64,000 bases of DNA. Source: Rhodanobacteraceae bacterium (lineage in GTDB: Bacteria; Pseudomonadota; Gammaproteobacteria; Xanthomonadales; SZUA-5). Made by a program: the position numbers and the translations under genes. This document shows positions 44,066 to 51,888 of the stretch, piece by piece; position 1 is the stretch's first letter, and each line of letters starts with the position of its first letter. The notes below the pieces were generated by a model. It worked only from the letters and a program-made list of their open reading frames with translations. It ran no database searches and was not told where the DNA came from. The stretch lies in assembly GCA_024234055.1 (NCBI GenBank), contig JACKOW010000004.1, positions 186,001-250,000 of the forward strand. The letters run 5' to 3'.

Positions 44066-44553
44066 GGCGGCTGCCAGGCACTGAGCTGGCTGGCACCGCT
44101 CTTGTCCAGCGTCAGTCGCCAACCCTCGCGCACGCCCTCGACGCTGAGCAGCAGATCGTGATCCCCCAACTCTCCGGCCGGCGTACACAGCACCTGGGGA
44201 TCTTCGGGCAGCGCCCGCGGCAAGGCCTCGGCGGATCCCAATTCACGCAAGCCCAGGCCCTGTACCAGAGTGTGTGCCTGCAAAGGGCCCTGATGCTTCA
44301 CCGGTTGCCAACCTTGTGGCCCGAATTCGTAACCGGCGTACATCTGCGCGGCGTAACCGAAACCGGCGTAGCGCCCCTCGATCACGGCTTCATCGCAGAG
44401 CAAGCGCAAGACCTGCTGCATGCGCTGGGCCTCGTCTTCAATCTGCCGGTCACTGCCGGCGCCGCCGGCCGAGAGCATCAAGGCAGCCGAGAGGATGGCG
44501 ATGATCGCCACCACCACGAGAATTTCCAGGAGGGTGAAGCCGCGTTGCCGCAT
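44062..44553 (-). CDS. gspH: Type II secretion system pseudopilin H
   Basis: A 163-residue minor pseudopilin: MRQRGFTLLEILVVVAIIAILSAALML with Glu5, then a beta-rich domain (DEAVIEGRYAGFGYAAQMY, GWQPVKHQGPL). GspH links the tip to the main pseudopilus. Its ATG directly abuts the gspG stop, so the two are tightly coupled. Confidence 0.9.
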   Translation of the reverse strand: MRQRGFTLLEILVVVAIIAILSAALMLSAGGAGSDRQIEDEAQRMQQVLRLLCDEAVIEGRYAGFGYAAQMYAGYEFGPQGWQPVKHQGPLQAHTLVQGLGLRELGSAEALPRALPEDPQVLCTPAGELGDHDLLLSVEGVREGWRLTLDKSGASQLSAWQPP

Positions 44554-44997
44554 TCACCAGTTTCCGATGTCGGCGTCTTCGCCCTCGCCGCCCACTTTTC
44601 CGTCGGCACCCAGCGAGTACACATCAAAATCGCCGTGTTGACCTGGACTCAGATACTGGTATGGACGGTTCCACGGGTCGTTCGGAAGCTTCTTGACATA
44701 CAACTTCCAATTGGGCGCCGGCGGATTGCCACCTGGTCGAGTTTGCAGTGCTTCCAGGCCTTGCTGCGTCGTTGGGTAGACGAAGTTGTCGAGCTTGTAC
44801 ATTTCCAGCGCCGAGGTGAGCGCCTGCACATCGTTCTGCACTCTGGCAACCTTGGCCTTGTCGACATTTCCAACCAGGCTCAGCACCACCACCGTGGAGA
44901 GAATGGCAATGATCGCCACCACCACCATGATTTCGAGCAGCGTGAAGCCCGCTTGCGGCCTGGATCTGCGGGCGTAACGATGAATGCTGGGGGTCAT
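44554..44997 (-). CDS. gspG: Type II secretion system major pseudopilin G
   Basis: A 147-residue major pseudopilin: a 17-residue leader, cleavage after G in RPQAG, FTLLEIMVVVAIIAILSTVVV with Glu5, then DVQALTSALEMYKLDNFVYPTTQQGLEAL (split) and the DPWNRPYQYLSPGQHGDFDVYSLGADG calcium loop. It polymerises into the secretion piston. First gene of the leftward G-H-I-J-K-L-M-N operon, 103 bases from the divergent bioA start; the shared gap should hold both promoters. C, D, E, F and the prepilin peptidase O are not in the window. Confidence 0.95.
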   Translation of the reverse strand: MTPSIHRYARRSRPQAGFTLLEIMVVVAIIAILSTVVVLSLVGNVDKAKVARVQNDVQALTSALEMYKLDNFVYPTTQQGLEALQTRPGGNPPAPNWKLYVKKLPNDPWNRPYQYLSPGQHGDFDVYSLGADGKVGGEGEDADIGNW

Positions 44998-45100
44998 GAG
45001 TTCTGCCTGCTGAGATTGAACGCCGCGCCGATCATATCCAAGGCGACGCCTGCCCGTGTGTGGCTATGCTGACGGACGACGCAACAAGGACAAATCAGGC

Positions 45101-46444
45101 ATGAGTGGCAATGTCGATTGGATATCGCGCGACCTCAAGGTGCTGTGGCATCCGTGCACGCAGATGTCAGACCACGAATGGCTGCCACTGGTTCCCATCG
45201 TCAGCGGCTCTGGCTGCTGGCTGACCGATGCCGAGGGCAAGCGCTACTTTGACGCCATCTCCTCGTGGTGGGTGAATCTGTTCGGACACGCCCAGCCTCA
45301 CATCAGCGAAGCGGTGGCCGAACAGGCCCAGCAACTGGAGCATGTGATCCTGGCCGGATTCACGCACGTACCGGCGATCACTCTGGCCGAACGCCTGCTG
45401 GCGCTGGCAGGGCCGCCGCTGAAAAAGGTGATCTATGCCGACTCCGGCTCATCGGCGATCGAAGTCGCGCTCAAGCTCAGTTTTCACTACTGGCGCAACA
45501 GCGGCCAGACCGCGCGCCAACGCTTTGTGGTGCTCGACGGCGCCTATCACGGCGAAACTTTGGGCGCGCTGTCGATGACCCAGGTGCCCCTTTACCGGGA
45601 CACCTACGGCCCCTTGCTGCTGCAACCGCTGGTCACACCGGCGCCGGCCGCAGCCCAGGACGAAACCTCCGCCATGGCTGCAGCCGATGCGGCCGCCGAT
45701 GCCCTGGACCAATTGCTGGCGCTGCACCAGGGCACGGTTTGCGCAGTGCTGGTCGAGCCGCTGGTGCAATGCGCGGCGGGGATGCGCATGCATCATCCGC
45801 AGTATCTGCGCCGCGTTCGCGAGATCTGCGATCGCCATCAGGTGCACTGGATTGCCGACGAGATTGCCGTAGGCTTCGGCCGCACCGGCAGCCTGTTTGC
45901 CCATCAGCAGGCCGCCGTGAAGCCCGATTTCCTGTGTCTGGCCAAGGGTCTGACCGGCGGCTATCTGCCGCTGTCGGCGGTGCTGACCAGCGATCAGGTC
46001 TATCAGGCCTTCTACGACGATTACGCCAATCTGCGGGCCTTCATGCACTCGCACAGCTACACCGGCAATGCGCTCGCCTGCGCGGCGGCCAATGCCACCC
46101 TGGATCTGCTAGAAGACCCGCAACTGCTGCCACGGATCGAAGCCCTGGGCGCCGGGCTGGAACAAGCGCTGGCGCCGCTGCAGGATCACCCGCGCGTCAG
46201 CGACCTGCGCCGGCGCGGTCTGATCTGCGCCTTCGATCTGGTGCAGGATCGCTCATCGCAGGCGCCATATCCCTGGCAGGAACGGCGAGGTCTGCGCGTC
46301 TATCAGCATGGATTGAAACAGGGCGCCTTGCTGCGGCCCCTGGGCAACACGGTGTATTTCATGCCGCCTTATGTCGCCACCGCGCAGGAGCTGCGCTGGC
46401 TCGCCGGCGTAGCCATGGAAGGCGTGGATCTGGCGACCCGGTAG
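45101..46444 (+). CDS. bioA: Adenosylmethionine-8-amino-7-oxononanoate aminotransferase
   Basis: A 447-residue PLP enzyme of biotin synthesis that makes 7,8-diaminopelargonic acid with S-adenosylmethionine as amino donor. BioA-specific segments are visible: VLWHPCTQMSDHE, FDAISSWWVNLFGHAQP (the Ser-Trp-Trp pocket), the ADSGSSAIEVALKLSFHYW cofactor loop, IADEIAVGFGRTG with the PLP-binding Asp, and Lys282 in LCLAKGLTGGYLPLS. ATG 45101 follows AAGGA; an upstream start is unlikely. No other bio gene is adjacent. A BIME-like repeat begins ten bases after its stop. Confidence 0.95.
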   Translation: MSGNVDWISRDLKVLWHPCTQMSDHEWLPLVPIVSGSGCWLTDAEGKRYFDAISSWWVNLFGHAQPHISEAVAEQAQQLEHVILAGFTHVPAITLAERLLALAGPPLKKVIYADSGSSAIEVALKLSFHYWRNSGQTARQRFVVLDGAYHGETLGALSMTQVPLYRDTYGPLLLQPLVTPAPAAAQDETSAMAAADAAADALDQLLALHQGTVCAVLVEPLVQCAAGMRMHHPQYLRRVREICDRHQVHWIADEIAVGFGRTGSLFAHQQAAVKPDFLCLAKGLTGGYLPLSAVLTSDQVYQAFYDDYANLRAFMHSHSYTGNALACAAANATLDLLEDPQLLPRIEALGAGLEQALAPLQDHPRVSDLRRRGLICAFDLVQDRSSQAPYPWQERRGLRVYQHGLKQGALLRPLGNTVYFMPPYVATAQELRWLAGVAMEGVDLATR

Positions 46445-46453
46445 CCGCACATC

Positions 46454-46606
46454 CTGCCGAGCAAGCTCGGCACTACAGGAGCCTCGTACACCATCGCTCT
46501 CGTAGAGCGTAGTTTGCTCCGCTGCTTCTGCTTGGCTTTGGCTTCTGCTTCGGCCATGGCGTACCAGGCAAAAGCCGCAGACCCTGCCGAGCAAGCTCGG
46601 CACTAC
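46454..46606. repeat. REP/BIME-like repeat, family 1, second locus
   Basis: CTGCCGAGCAAGCTCGGCAC followed by TAC at 46454-46476, then GTAGAGCGTAGTTTGCTCCGC from 46502 and a closing CTGCCGAGCAAGCTCGGCAC plus TAC ending at 46606. These are the same two stem-loop types, with GTAG feet, as in the 36376-36641 array, in inverted orientation; the middle element is partly decayed. It lies directly downstream of bioA and converges on the cold-shock gene's terminator. Confidence 0.8.
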
Positions 46607-46659
46607 AAAGGCCTCGTACACCGCAGCCCCGGCCCCATCAACACACCCCCATAAACGCA

Positions 46660-46691
46660 AAACCCACCGCTGCAGCCGCAGCGGTGGGTTT
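46660..46691 (-). terminator. Rho-independent terminator of the cold-shock gene
   Basis: Perfect 14-base stem AAACCCACCGCTGC / GCAGCGGTGGGTTT around a four-base loop, 24 bases past the cold-shock stop; on the minus strand the stem ends in TTT. It could also end transcription from the other side. Confidence 0.85.
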
Positions 46692-46715
46692 GAGGGTGTT
46701 GCGCAGACAGTGCGA

Positions 46716-46925
46716 TCAGATCGCCTGCACTTCCTCGGCCTGGAAGCCCTTCTGGCCCTTGACGACCTTGAAGCTCACCTTCTGACCTTCCTTCAGGGTC
46801 TTGAAGCCGTTGCCCTGAATGGCGCGGAAGTGCACGAACACGTCCTCACCGCCCTCACGGCTGATGAACCCGAAGCCCTTGGCGTCGTTGAACCACTTGA
46901 CGGTGCCGACCTGACGATCCGACAT
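46716..46925 (-). CDS. cspA: Cold-shock domain protein
   Basis: A 69-residue single-domain cold-shock protein that binds single-stranded RNA and DNA. RNP1 (KGFGFIS) and RNP2 (DVFVHF) are intact, with GTVKWFNDAKGFGF and QGNGFKTLKEGQKV spanning the barrel. ATG 46925 has GGAG upstream; an earlier in-frame start would add 18 residues not found in the family. The promoter at 47089-47116 implies an untranslated leader of about 155 bases, like cspA leaders that change fold with temperature. Confidence 0.95.
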   Translation of the reverse strand: MSDRQVGTVKWFNDAKGFGFISREGGEDVFVHFRAIQGNGFKTLKEGQKVSFKVVKGQKGFQAEEVQAI

Positions 46926-47088
46926 CTTTGCTATCTCCGAACTTGTCACTGAACTATGGCCTACCCAACACGGGTACACCTCGATACTGGTGTGCAGGGT
47001 AGCCGCAGCTTTTGCAGATGAAGCGGATCAACTGGATCAGCGCCGCATCAAGCAACCGAGGCGACGCCCTGGCATACACAGCACGATC

Positions 47089-47116
47089 ATTGTAACGGAA
47101 TCGTATGTACTGTCTA
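47089..47116 (-). promoter_or_regulatory. Probable sigma-70 promoter of the cold-shock gene
   Basis: On the minus strand TAGACA (47116-47111) and TACAAT (47094-47089) are 16 bases apart, the best promoter match in the 220-base gap between the cold-shock gene and the diguanylate cyclase gene. Transcription would start near 47082. Confidence 0.6.
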
Positions 47117-47145
47117 TACCCTGAACGACCGTTCAGACACACGGG

Positions 47146-48762
47146 TCAACCCATTGCAGCCGCGGTTTCCACGCGATTGCGACCGCCCGCCTTCGCCTGA
47201 TACATGGCGCGATCGGCCTGCCCCAGTGCATACACGGGATCCGCCGGGTCGAGTTCGGCAATGCCGATGCTCACGGTCAATCGGTGCTGGTCCTCGCCGA
47301 CAAACACGGGCGTACTCGCGGTGCGCTCACGCAACCGTTCTGCCAGCAAACGCGCCTGAAACAGATCGCCACCCGGAACTATGGCCAGAAACTCCTCGCC
47401 GCCGTAGCGACCGAAGACGGCAGCTCCGGCGAGGGATTCGCGCAAGCACTGGGCGAAATGCACCAGACAACGATCACCGACAGCATGGCCATAGCGGTCA
47501 TTGACGGCCTTGAAACTGTCCAAATCACAGATCAGCAGCCAGCCGCTGCGAGCTTCCGCCAGCTCGCGATCAAGCATGCGCCGGTTCGGCAATCCGGTCA
47601 GCGCATCCAATTCCGCCAGCGCCCGCGCCCGATCGCGTTCACGCTGCAGCGACAGTGCCCGGTCACCAAGCGCCACCGCCCAGCCTATGCCTTGCAGCAG
47701 GCAGGCAAACATCACCCATCGGTGTGGATTCTGCGCCTGAGCCAGTCCCAACAGCCCGCCCAGACTGAACCAGCCACCGACCAGAACCATCGGCGTCCAC
47801 CCCAGCAGGAACAGCCGCGCAGTGCGCCCACCGAAGCGGGCCGTCGCCAGCAACAACACGGCACTCAGCAGGGCATTGGCGCCAAAGCAGAGATTGACGC
47901 CGTCGAAGGCCCATTGCGCCACCTGGAAGTCGGTACGGATGGTCGCCACGTCGACCACCGCGAACAGGATCCCGACCAGCGCGATCCACTGCATGGCGCG
48001 ACTGCCGCGGGGATACAGCGCTCCCATGCCACTGGCAGCGCGCAACAGCGTGACCGATGCCAGCGCGGCCAAGGCCGAGACCAGCACGCCGAGAGCCGCA
48101 GTTTGTTCCGGAGCAAGGCCAGACGCTTGCGACAACCGGAAGCTGAGCGGGTGACGCAGCAGAATGGTCAGCAGCATCAGCACCAGAAAGGCGACGTACA
48201 CCAGATATCCGGGCTCACGCAGGATCAGACTGAAGGCGAGACTGAGCACGATCAGCATCAACAGGGCTGATCCGAGCGCTACCTCGTAGGCTCCGACACT
48301 GCGCTCGCGCAGATAGTACTCATCGGTGGTTTCGACGCTCGGGATTGGCTGCACCCCGAGCACTGAGTCGATCGCTACGTAAAGCGCAGCCACCGTGCCG
48401 TCATCGATTGGCAAGGGCAAGGCAACGCCACGCACACCAGCCCGCGCTGGCGCCGGGGCTGCGCCCGGTTGCAGTTCATGCATCAGCGCACCGGTCGCGC
48501 TGAACAATCGCAAATGCTGGCCGCGATCGCGCTGCAGCACCAGATACTGCTGTTCAGGCAGCGCGTCGGAGCTGGATGGATCGAGACGATAGTACTGGCG
48601 CTGATCGCGACCGGCTTGATTGGGGTCGGTTGCCGGCAGCGCAGCAGCGACCTCGGCCGGGAGTTCGGCAACAGCCTGCAACGACCACGCGCGCGCCTCG
48701 GGGCCATTGATCAGCAAGCCCAGCAAGCACAGCCACAGGAACCCAACGGCCCGATGAAGCAT
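47146..48762 (-). CDS. Membrane diguanylate cyclase (7TM-DISM-like, GGEEF)
   Basis: A 538-residue protein that should make cyclic di-GMP. It has a signal peptide, a periplasmic beta domain (about 25-150), seven hydrophobic helices (about 160-375) of the 7TM-DISM sensor type, a short linker and a GGDEF domain. The catalytic motif is RYGGEEF (GGEEF at 454-458), with LTGLPNRRMLDREL and DLDSFKAVNDRYGHAVGD also intact. The RxxD inhibitory site five residues before the motif is absent (AGAAVF instead), so product inhibition of the usual kind is not expected. The periplasmic ligand is unknown. Confidence 0.92.
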   Translation of the reverse strand: MLHRAVGFLWLCLLGLLINGPEARAWSLQAVAELPAEVAAALPATDPNQAGRDQRQYYRLDPSSSDALPEQQYLVLQRDRGQHLRLFSATGALMHELQPGAAPAPARAGVRGVALPLPIDDGTVAALYVAIDSVLGVQPIPSVETTDEYYLRERSVGAYEVALGSALLMLIVLSLAFSLILREPGYLVYVAFLVLMLLTILLRHPLSFRLSQASGLAPEQTAALGVLVSALAALASVTLLRAASGMGALYPRGSRAMQWIALVGILFAVVDVATIRTDFQVAQWAFDGVNLCFGANALLSAVLLLATARFGGRTARLFLLGWTPMVLVGGWFSLGGLLGLAQAQNPHRWVMFACLLQGIGWAVALGDRALSLQRERDRARALAELDALTGLPNRRMLDRELAEARSGWLLICDLDSFKAVNDRYGHAVGDRCLVHFAQCLRESLAGAAVFGRYGGEEFLAIVPGGDLFQARLLAERLRERTASTPVFVGEDQHRLTVSIGIAELDPADPVYALGQADRAMYQAKAGGRNRVETAAAMG

Positions 48763-48919
48763 TCGCGTCTGTCGGCGGTTTACAGCCGATGAGTCTATCC
48801 TGATGTGCCTCGGCTCCGCGAACCACCTTGCGCGGGAATCCCACCACCCTCACCTGCTCTTGTGCCGCCGCCCACTTGGCGTCATCGTCCAGGGAACCGG
48901 TCGACCGCTTTGGTGATGC

Positions 48920-51007
48920 ATGAGCAGCTCCCATCAATTCCGCGCCTGCCCCTTGTGCGAGGCCATCTGCGGCCTGGATTTCACTGTCGAGGGGCAGCAG
49001 CTGACCGCCATTCGCGGCGACGGCGACGATCCCTTCAGCCGCGGCCATGTCTGTCCCAAGGGCAACGCCATTCTGGACCTGGAAGCCGACCGCGATCGCC
49101 TGAGACTGCCGCAGCGGCGCACGACCGATGGCTGGCAGACCTTGAGCTGGCAGGAGGCCTTCGACTACGCCGGTGAGCAGCTGGCTGCGGTGCAAGCACG
49201 CCATGGCCCGAGTTCGGTAGCGGCTTATCTGGGCAATCCCAACGTCCATCATTTCGGCCATATCGCCTACCTGCCGGCGCTGCTGCGGGCACTGAAGACG
49301 CGCAATGTCTATTCGGCGTCCTCGGTCGATCAGTGGCCGCATCAGCTGGTGTCCTGGGCCATGTACGGGCACCAGTTCCTGATTCCGATCGTCGATATCG
49401 ACCACACTGACTACCTGCTGATGCTGGGCGCCAACCCGGTGGCTTCCAACGGCAGTCTGCTGACCGCACCGGGCATGCCGAAGCGACTGAAAGCCCTGAC
49501 CGGGCGTGGAAAACTGGTGGTGGTCGACCCCAGACGTACGGAGACTGCGGAACTGGCCAGCGAGCATCTGGCGATACGCCCGGGTGGCGATGTCTGGCTG
49601 CTGCTGGCCCTGCTGCAGGAGCTGACCCGATTGGGGCCGGCGCGACTGCACGCCTATGGCGATCATCTGAAGGACTTCGATCATGCCTTGCAGGCCATTG
49701 CCGGCATGGATCTTTGCGAACTCCAGCCACGCACCGGAATCGACCACGAAACCGTGGCCAGAATCGCCGGCGAACTCTTTGCCGCGCCGCGCGCCGCCGT
49801 GTATGGGCGCATGGGCGTCTCGACCCAACGCTATGGCAGCCTGTGCCAGTGGCTGATCCAGTTGATCAACCTTTACACCGGCAACCTCGATCGCGTCGGC
49901 GGCGTGCTCCCCAATGACACCGCGTTCCCGGTCACCGGCCCGGGCACCTCCAAGGGCCATCGAGATCTCTGGCGCAGCCGGGTCAGGGGCTTGCCCGAAT
50001 TTGCCGGCGAACTGCCGGTGTCGGCGCTCGCCGAAGAAATCCTGACGCCGGGCGAGGGACAGGTTCGCGCCTTGCTGACCAGTGCCGGCAATCCGGTGCT
50101 GTCCACGCCTGACGGCCGCGCACTCGATCGCGCCCTGGAATCGCTCGAGTTCATGGTCAGCATCGATATCTATGTGAATGAAACCACCCGCCACGCCAAT
50201 CTGATCCTGCCGCCGACCTCCTTCCTCAGCCAGCATCATCTGGATCTGATCTTCAACGCCTTCGCCGTGCGCCGCATCGTGCGCTGGAACCAGCCGCTCT
50301 ATCCGCAGCCAGAGGCAGAGCGTGCCGATTGGCAGATCGTCAACGGCCTGGGCGCTGCCTATGCCAAGGCGACCGGCAAGGACTGGCGCGCATTGCCGGC
50401 TCCGGAGCTGATGATCGAAGGCGGATTGCGCAAGGCGGGAATGGTCGATGTCGATTCGGTGCGCAGCGCCGAGCACGGCCTGGATCTGGGACCGCTCCAA
50501 CCCAGTCTGCTACGCCGACTGGAGACCGACAGCGGCAAGATCGAGTGCGCACCGGATTTCCTGCTGGCGGATCTGCAGCGGCTTGCCGGAGACCTCGGCA
50601 CGATGGCCGACGGCGCCCTGCAACTGATCGGCCGTCGCGACGCCCGCAGCAACAATTCCTGGATGCACAATGCGCCGCGTCTGATCAAGGGCAAGGCCAG
50701 GCATCAACTGTGGATGCATCCGCAGGATCTGGCCAGCCGCGGACTCAGCGACGGCCAGCGCGTGCGCGTGCGCTCACGAATCGGCCAGATCGACACCGAG
50801 GTGCTGGCGAGTGAGCAGTTGCAGCCGGGGGTGGCGTGTCTGCCGCATGGCTTCGGTCACGGGCGCAAGGATGTGGGCTGGAGTCTGGCTGCTGTCCTGC
50901 CCGGCGCCAGCTACAACGACCTCAGCGACCCGCTGGACCTGGACGTGCCCAGCGGCAATGCGGCGCTCAACGGTACGCCGGTGTGGGTGGAGGCGTTGAC
51001 GGGCTGA
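48920..51007 (+). CDS. Molybdopterin oxidoreductase family protein
   Basis: A 695-residue member of the DMSO-reductase/formate-dehydrogenase superfamily. The N-terminal [4Fe-4S] ligands are Cys10, Cys13, Cys17 and Cys45 (RACPLCEAICG; HVCPKGNA), followed by molybdopterin-binding regions (LLMLGANPVASNGS; VVVDPRRTETAELA; YTGNLDRVGGVLPND) and the C-terminal molydopterin dinucleotide-binding domain (SNNSWMHNAPRLIKG; VRVRSRIGQIDTEV). There is no Tat signal, so it is cytoplasmic. Substrate and partner electron carriers are unknown; no subunit genes are adjacent. Start ATG 48920. Confidence 0.9.
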   Translation: MSSSHQFRACPLCEAICGLDFTVEGQQLTAIRGDGDDPFSRGHVCPKGNAILDLEADRDRLRLPQRRTTDGWQTLSWQEAFDYAGEQLAAVQARHGPSSVAAYLGNPNVHHFGHIAYLPALLRALKTRNVYSASSVDQWPHQLVSWAMYGHQFLIPIVDIDHTDYLLMLGANPVASNGSLLTAPGMPKRLKALTGRGKLVVVDPRRTETAELASEHLAIRPGGDVWLLLALLQELTRLGPARLHAYGDHLKDFDHALQAIAGMDLCELQPRTGIDHETVARIAGELFAAPRAAVYGRMGVSTQRYGSLCQWLIQLINLYTGNLDRVGGVLPNDTAFPVTGPGTSKGHRDLWRSRVRGLPEFAGELPVSALAEEILTPGEGQVRALLTSAGNPVLSTPDGRALDRALESLEFMVSIDIYVNETTRHANLILPPTSFLSQHHLDLIFNAFAVRRIVRWNQPLYPQPEAERADWQIVNGLGAAYAKATGKDWRALPAPELMIEGGLRKAGMVDVDSVRSAEHGLDLGPLQPSLLRRLETDSGKIECAPDFLLADLQRLAGDLGTMADGALQLIGRRDARSNNSWMHNAPRLIKGKARHQLWMHPQDLASRGLSDGQRVRVRSRIGQIDTEVLASEQLQPGVACLPHGFGHGRKDVGWSLAAVLPGASYNDLSDPLDLDVPSGNAALNGTPVWVEALTG

Positions 51008-51100
51008 TCAGGGATACCCGAGAGACCCGGAGGGGGCAACAATCCTTGAATCGACCGCTGCAGGTCTAGACAAGTCTGGGCCAGCAGAAGCAGCGTCCGC

Positions 51101-51283
51101 CCTCACCAAAAATACGCTAACCAATTGATTTAAAAAACTAGAAGAAAAGAGACAAGGAACAGGGGGAGGTGTCCAGTCACAACGCAGGCTCTGACCGCGC
51201 CGCAGCGTGGGTCCCCTGCCCCCTGCCCCCGTTTGATGCGCGAACAAGCGCACGGCCCGGGGGCGACCGGTACTTTCCCGGAA
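51101..51283. repeat. Dispersed intergenic repeat, copy 2 of 3
   Basis: Same order of words as the copies at 33157-33321 and 56031-56220: CCTCACCAAA, TTGATTTAAA, GACAAGGAACAGGGGGAGG, CTGACCGCGCCGCAGCGTGG, GTCCCCTGCCCCCTGCCCCC, TTTGATGCGCGAACAAGCGC, ACGGCCCGGGGGCGACCG. It occupies most of the 301-base gap between the oxidoreductase stop and the glycine-zipper lipoprotein stop. Confidence 0.85.
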
Positions 51284-51308
51284 CATGAATGCCCTCGGGA
51301 ACAGGCCC

Positions 51309-51746
51309 TTACAGCAATCGCAACTGCTGACCCACCAGCTCCACGCGATCGCCGTCGCGCAGATCATTCAGGTAAGGCTGTTCGACCACCAGTCGGCGAC
51401 CGTCATCCATCTGCACGAAGATCTCGAAGCGCGGCGCCGAACGACTGTCCTTCTCGACTTGATTGCCGATCACGCCACCAGCCACGGCGCCGGCGATGGT
51501 CGCCGCCTTGCGGCCATCGCCCTTGCCTACCTGATTGCCCAGGGCACCGCCGATGATGGCGCCGAGTACGGCGCCGCCGCCGGTGGCCTCGCGCTCGCCA
51601 TAGACCCGCTCGATCTTCTCTATCGTCCCGCAATTGGCGCAAGCGCCGGCATAGCCGCCGTCGTAGCGGTTGTAGTAGCCCGGCGAAGTCGCACAGGCAC
51701 CCAGACTGATCGCTGCGATACAGATCAACATGAATCGAGTACGCAT
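51309..51746 (-). CDS. Glycine-zipper 2TM-domain outer-membrane lipoprotein
   Basis: A 145-residue lipoprotein: signal LICIAAISLGAC with lipobox, a short Tyr/Gly-rich spacer with a second cysteine pair (GACANCG), then the glycine zipper GGGAVLGAIIGGALGNQVGK and AATIAGAVAGGVIGNQVEK, and a C-terminal beta domain (FEIFVQMDDGRRLVVEQ). It belongs to the 17-kDa antigen/SlyB-like group that associates with outer-membrane proteins. ATG 51746 follows AGGAG by eight bases. Confidence 0.9.
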   Translation of the reverse strand: MRTRFMLICIAAISLGACATSPGYYNRYDGGYAGACANCGTIEKIERVYGEREATGGGAVLGAIIGGALGNQVGKGDGRKAATIAGAVAGGVIGNQVEKDSRSAPRFEIFVQMDDGRRLVVEQPYLNDLRDGDRVELVGQQLRLL

Positions 51747-51888
51747 GGCATTGCTCCTGAGACGAAGACAAGGTGGGTAGACGGTGCCCTAACCAAGCTG
51801 AATCAAGCCCGACGTGACCATTCAGCCGGGAATTTCGTTCAGCTTCGGATTCGGCGTACGCCCGTACTCGGCAGGCTACGATTGCGCA

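Noticed and set aside
46253..46660. Minus-strand frame of 135 residues at the end of bioA
   Set aside because: It runs through bioA's 3' end and a REP element and has no family resemblance; bioA is certain on the other strand.
48554..50500. Long minus-strand open frame (648 codons) opposite the molybdopterin oxidoreductase
   Set aside because: Shadow frame; the plus strand has the cysteine cluster and molybdopterin motifs over the same interval.
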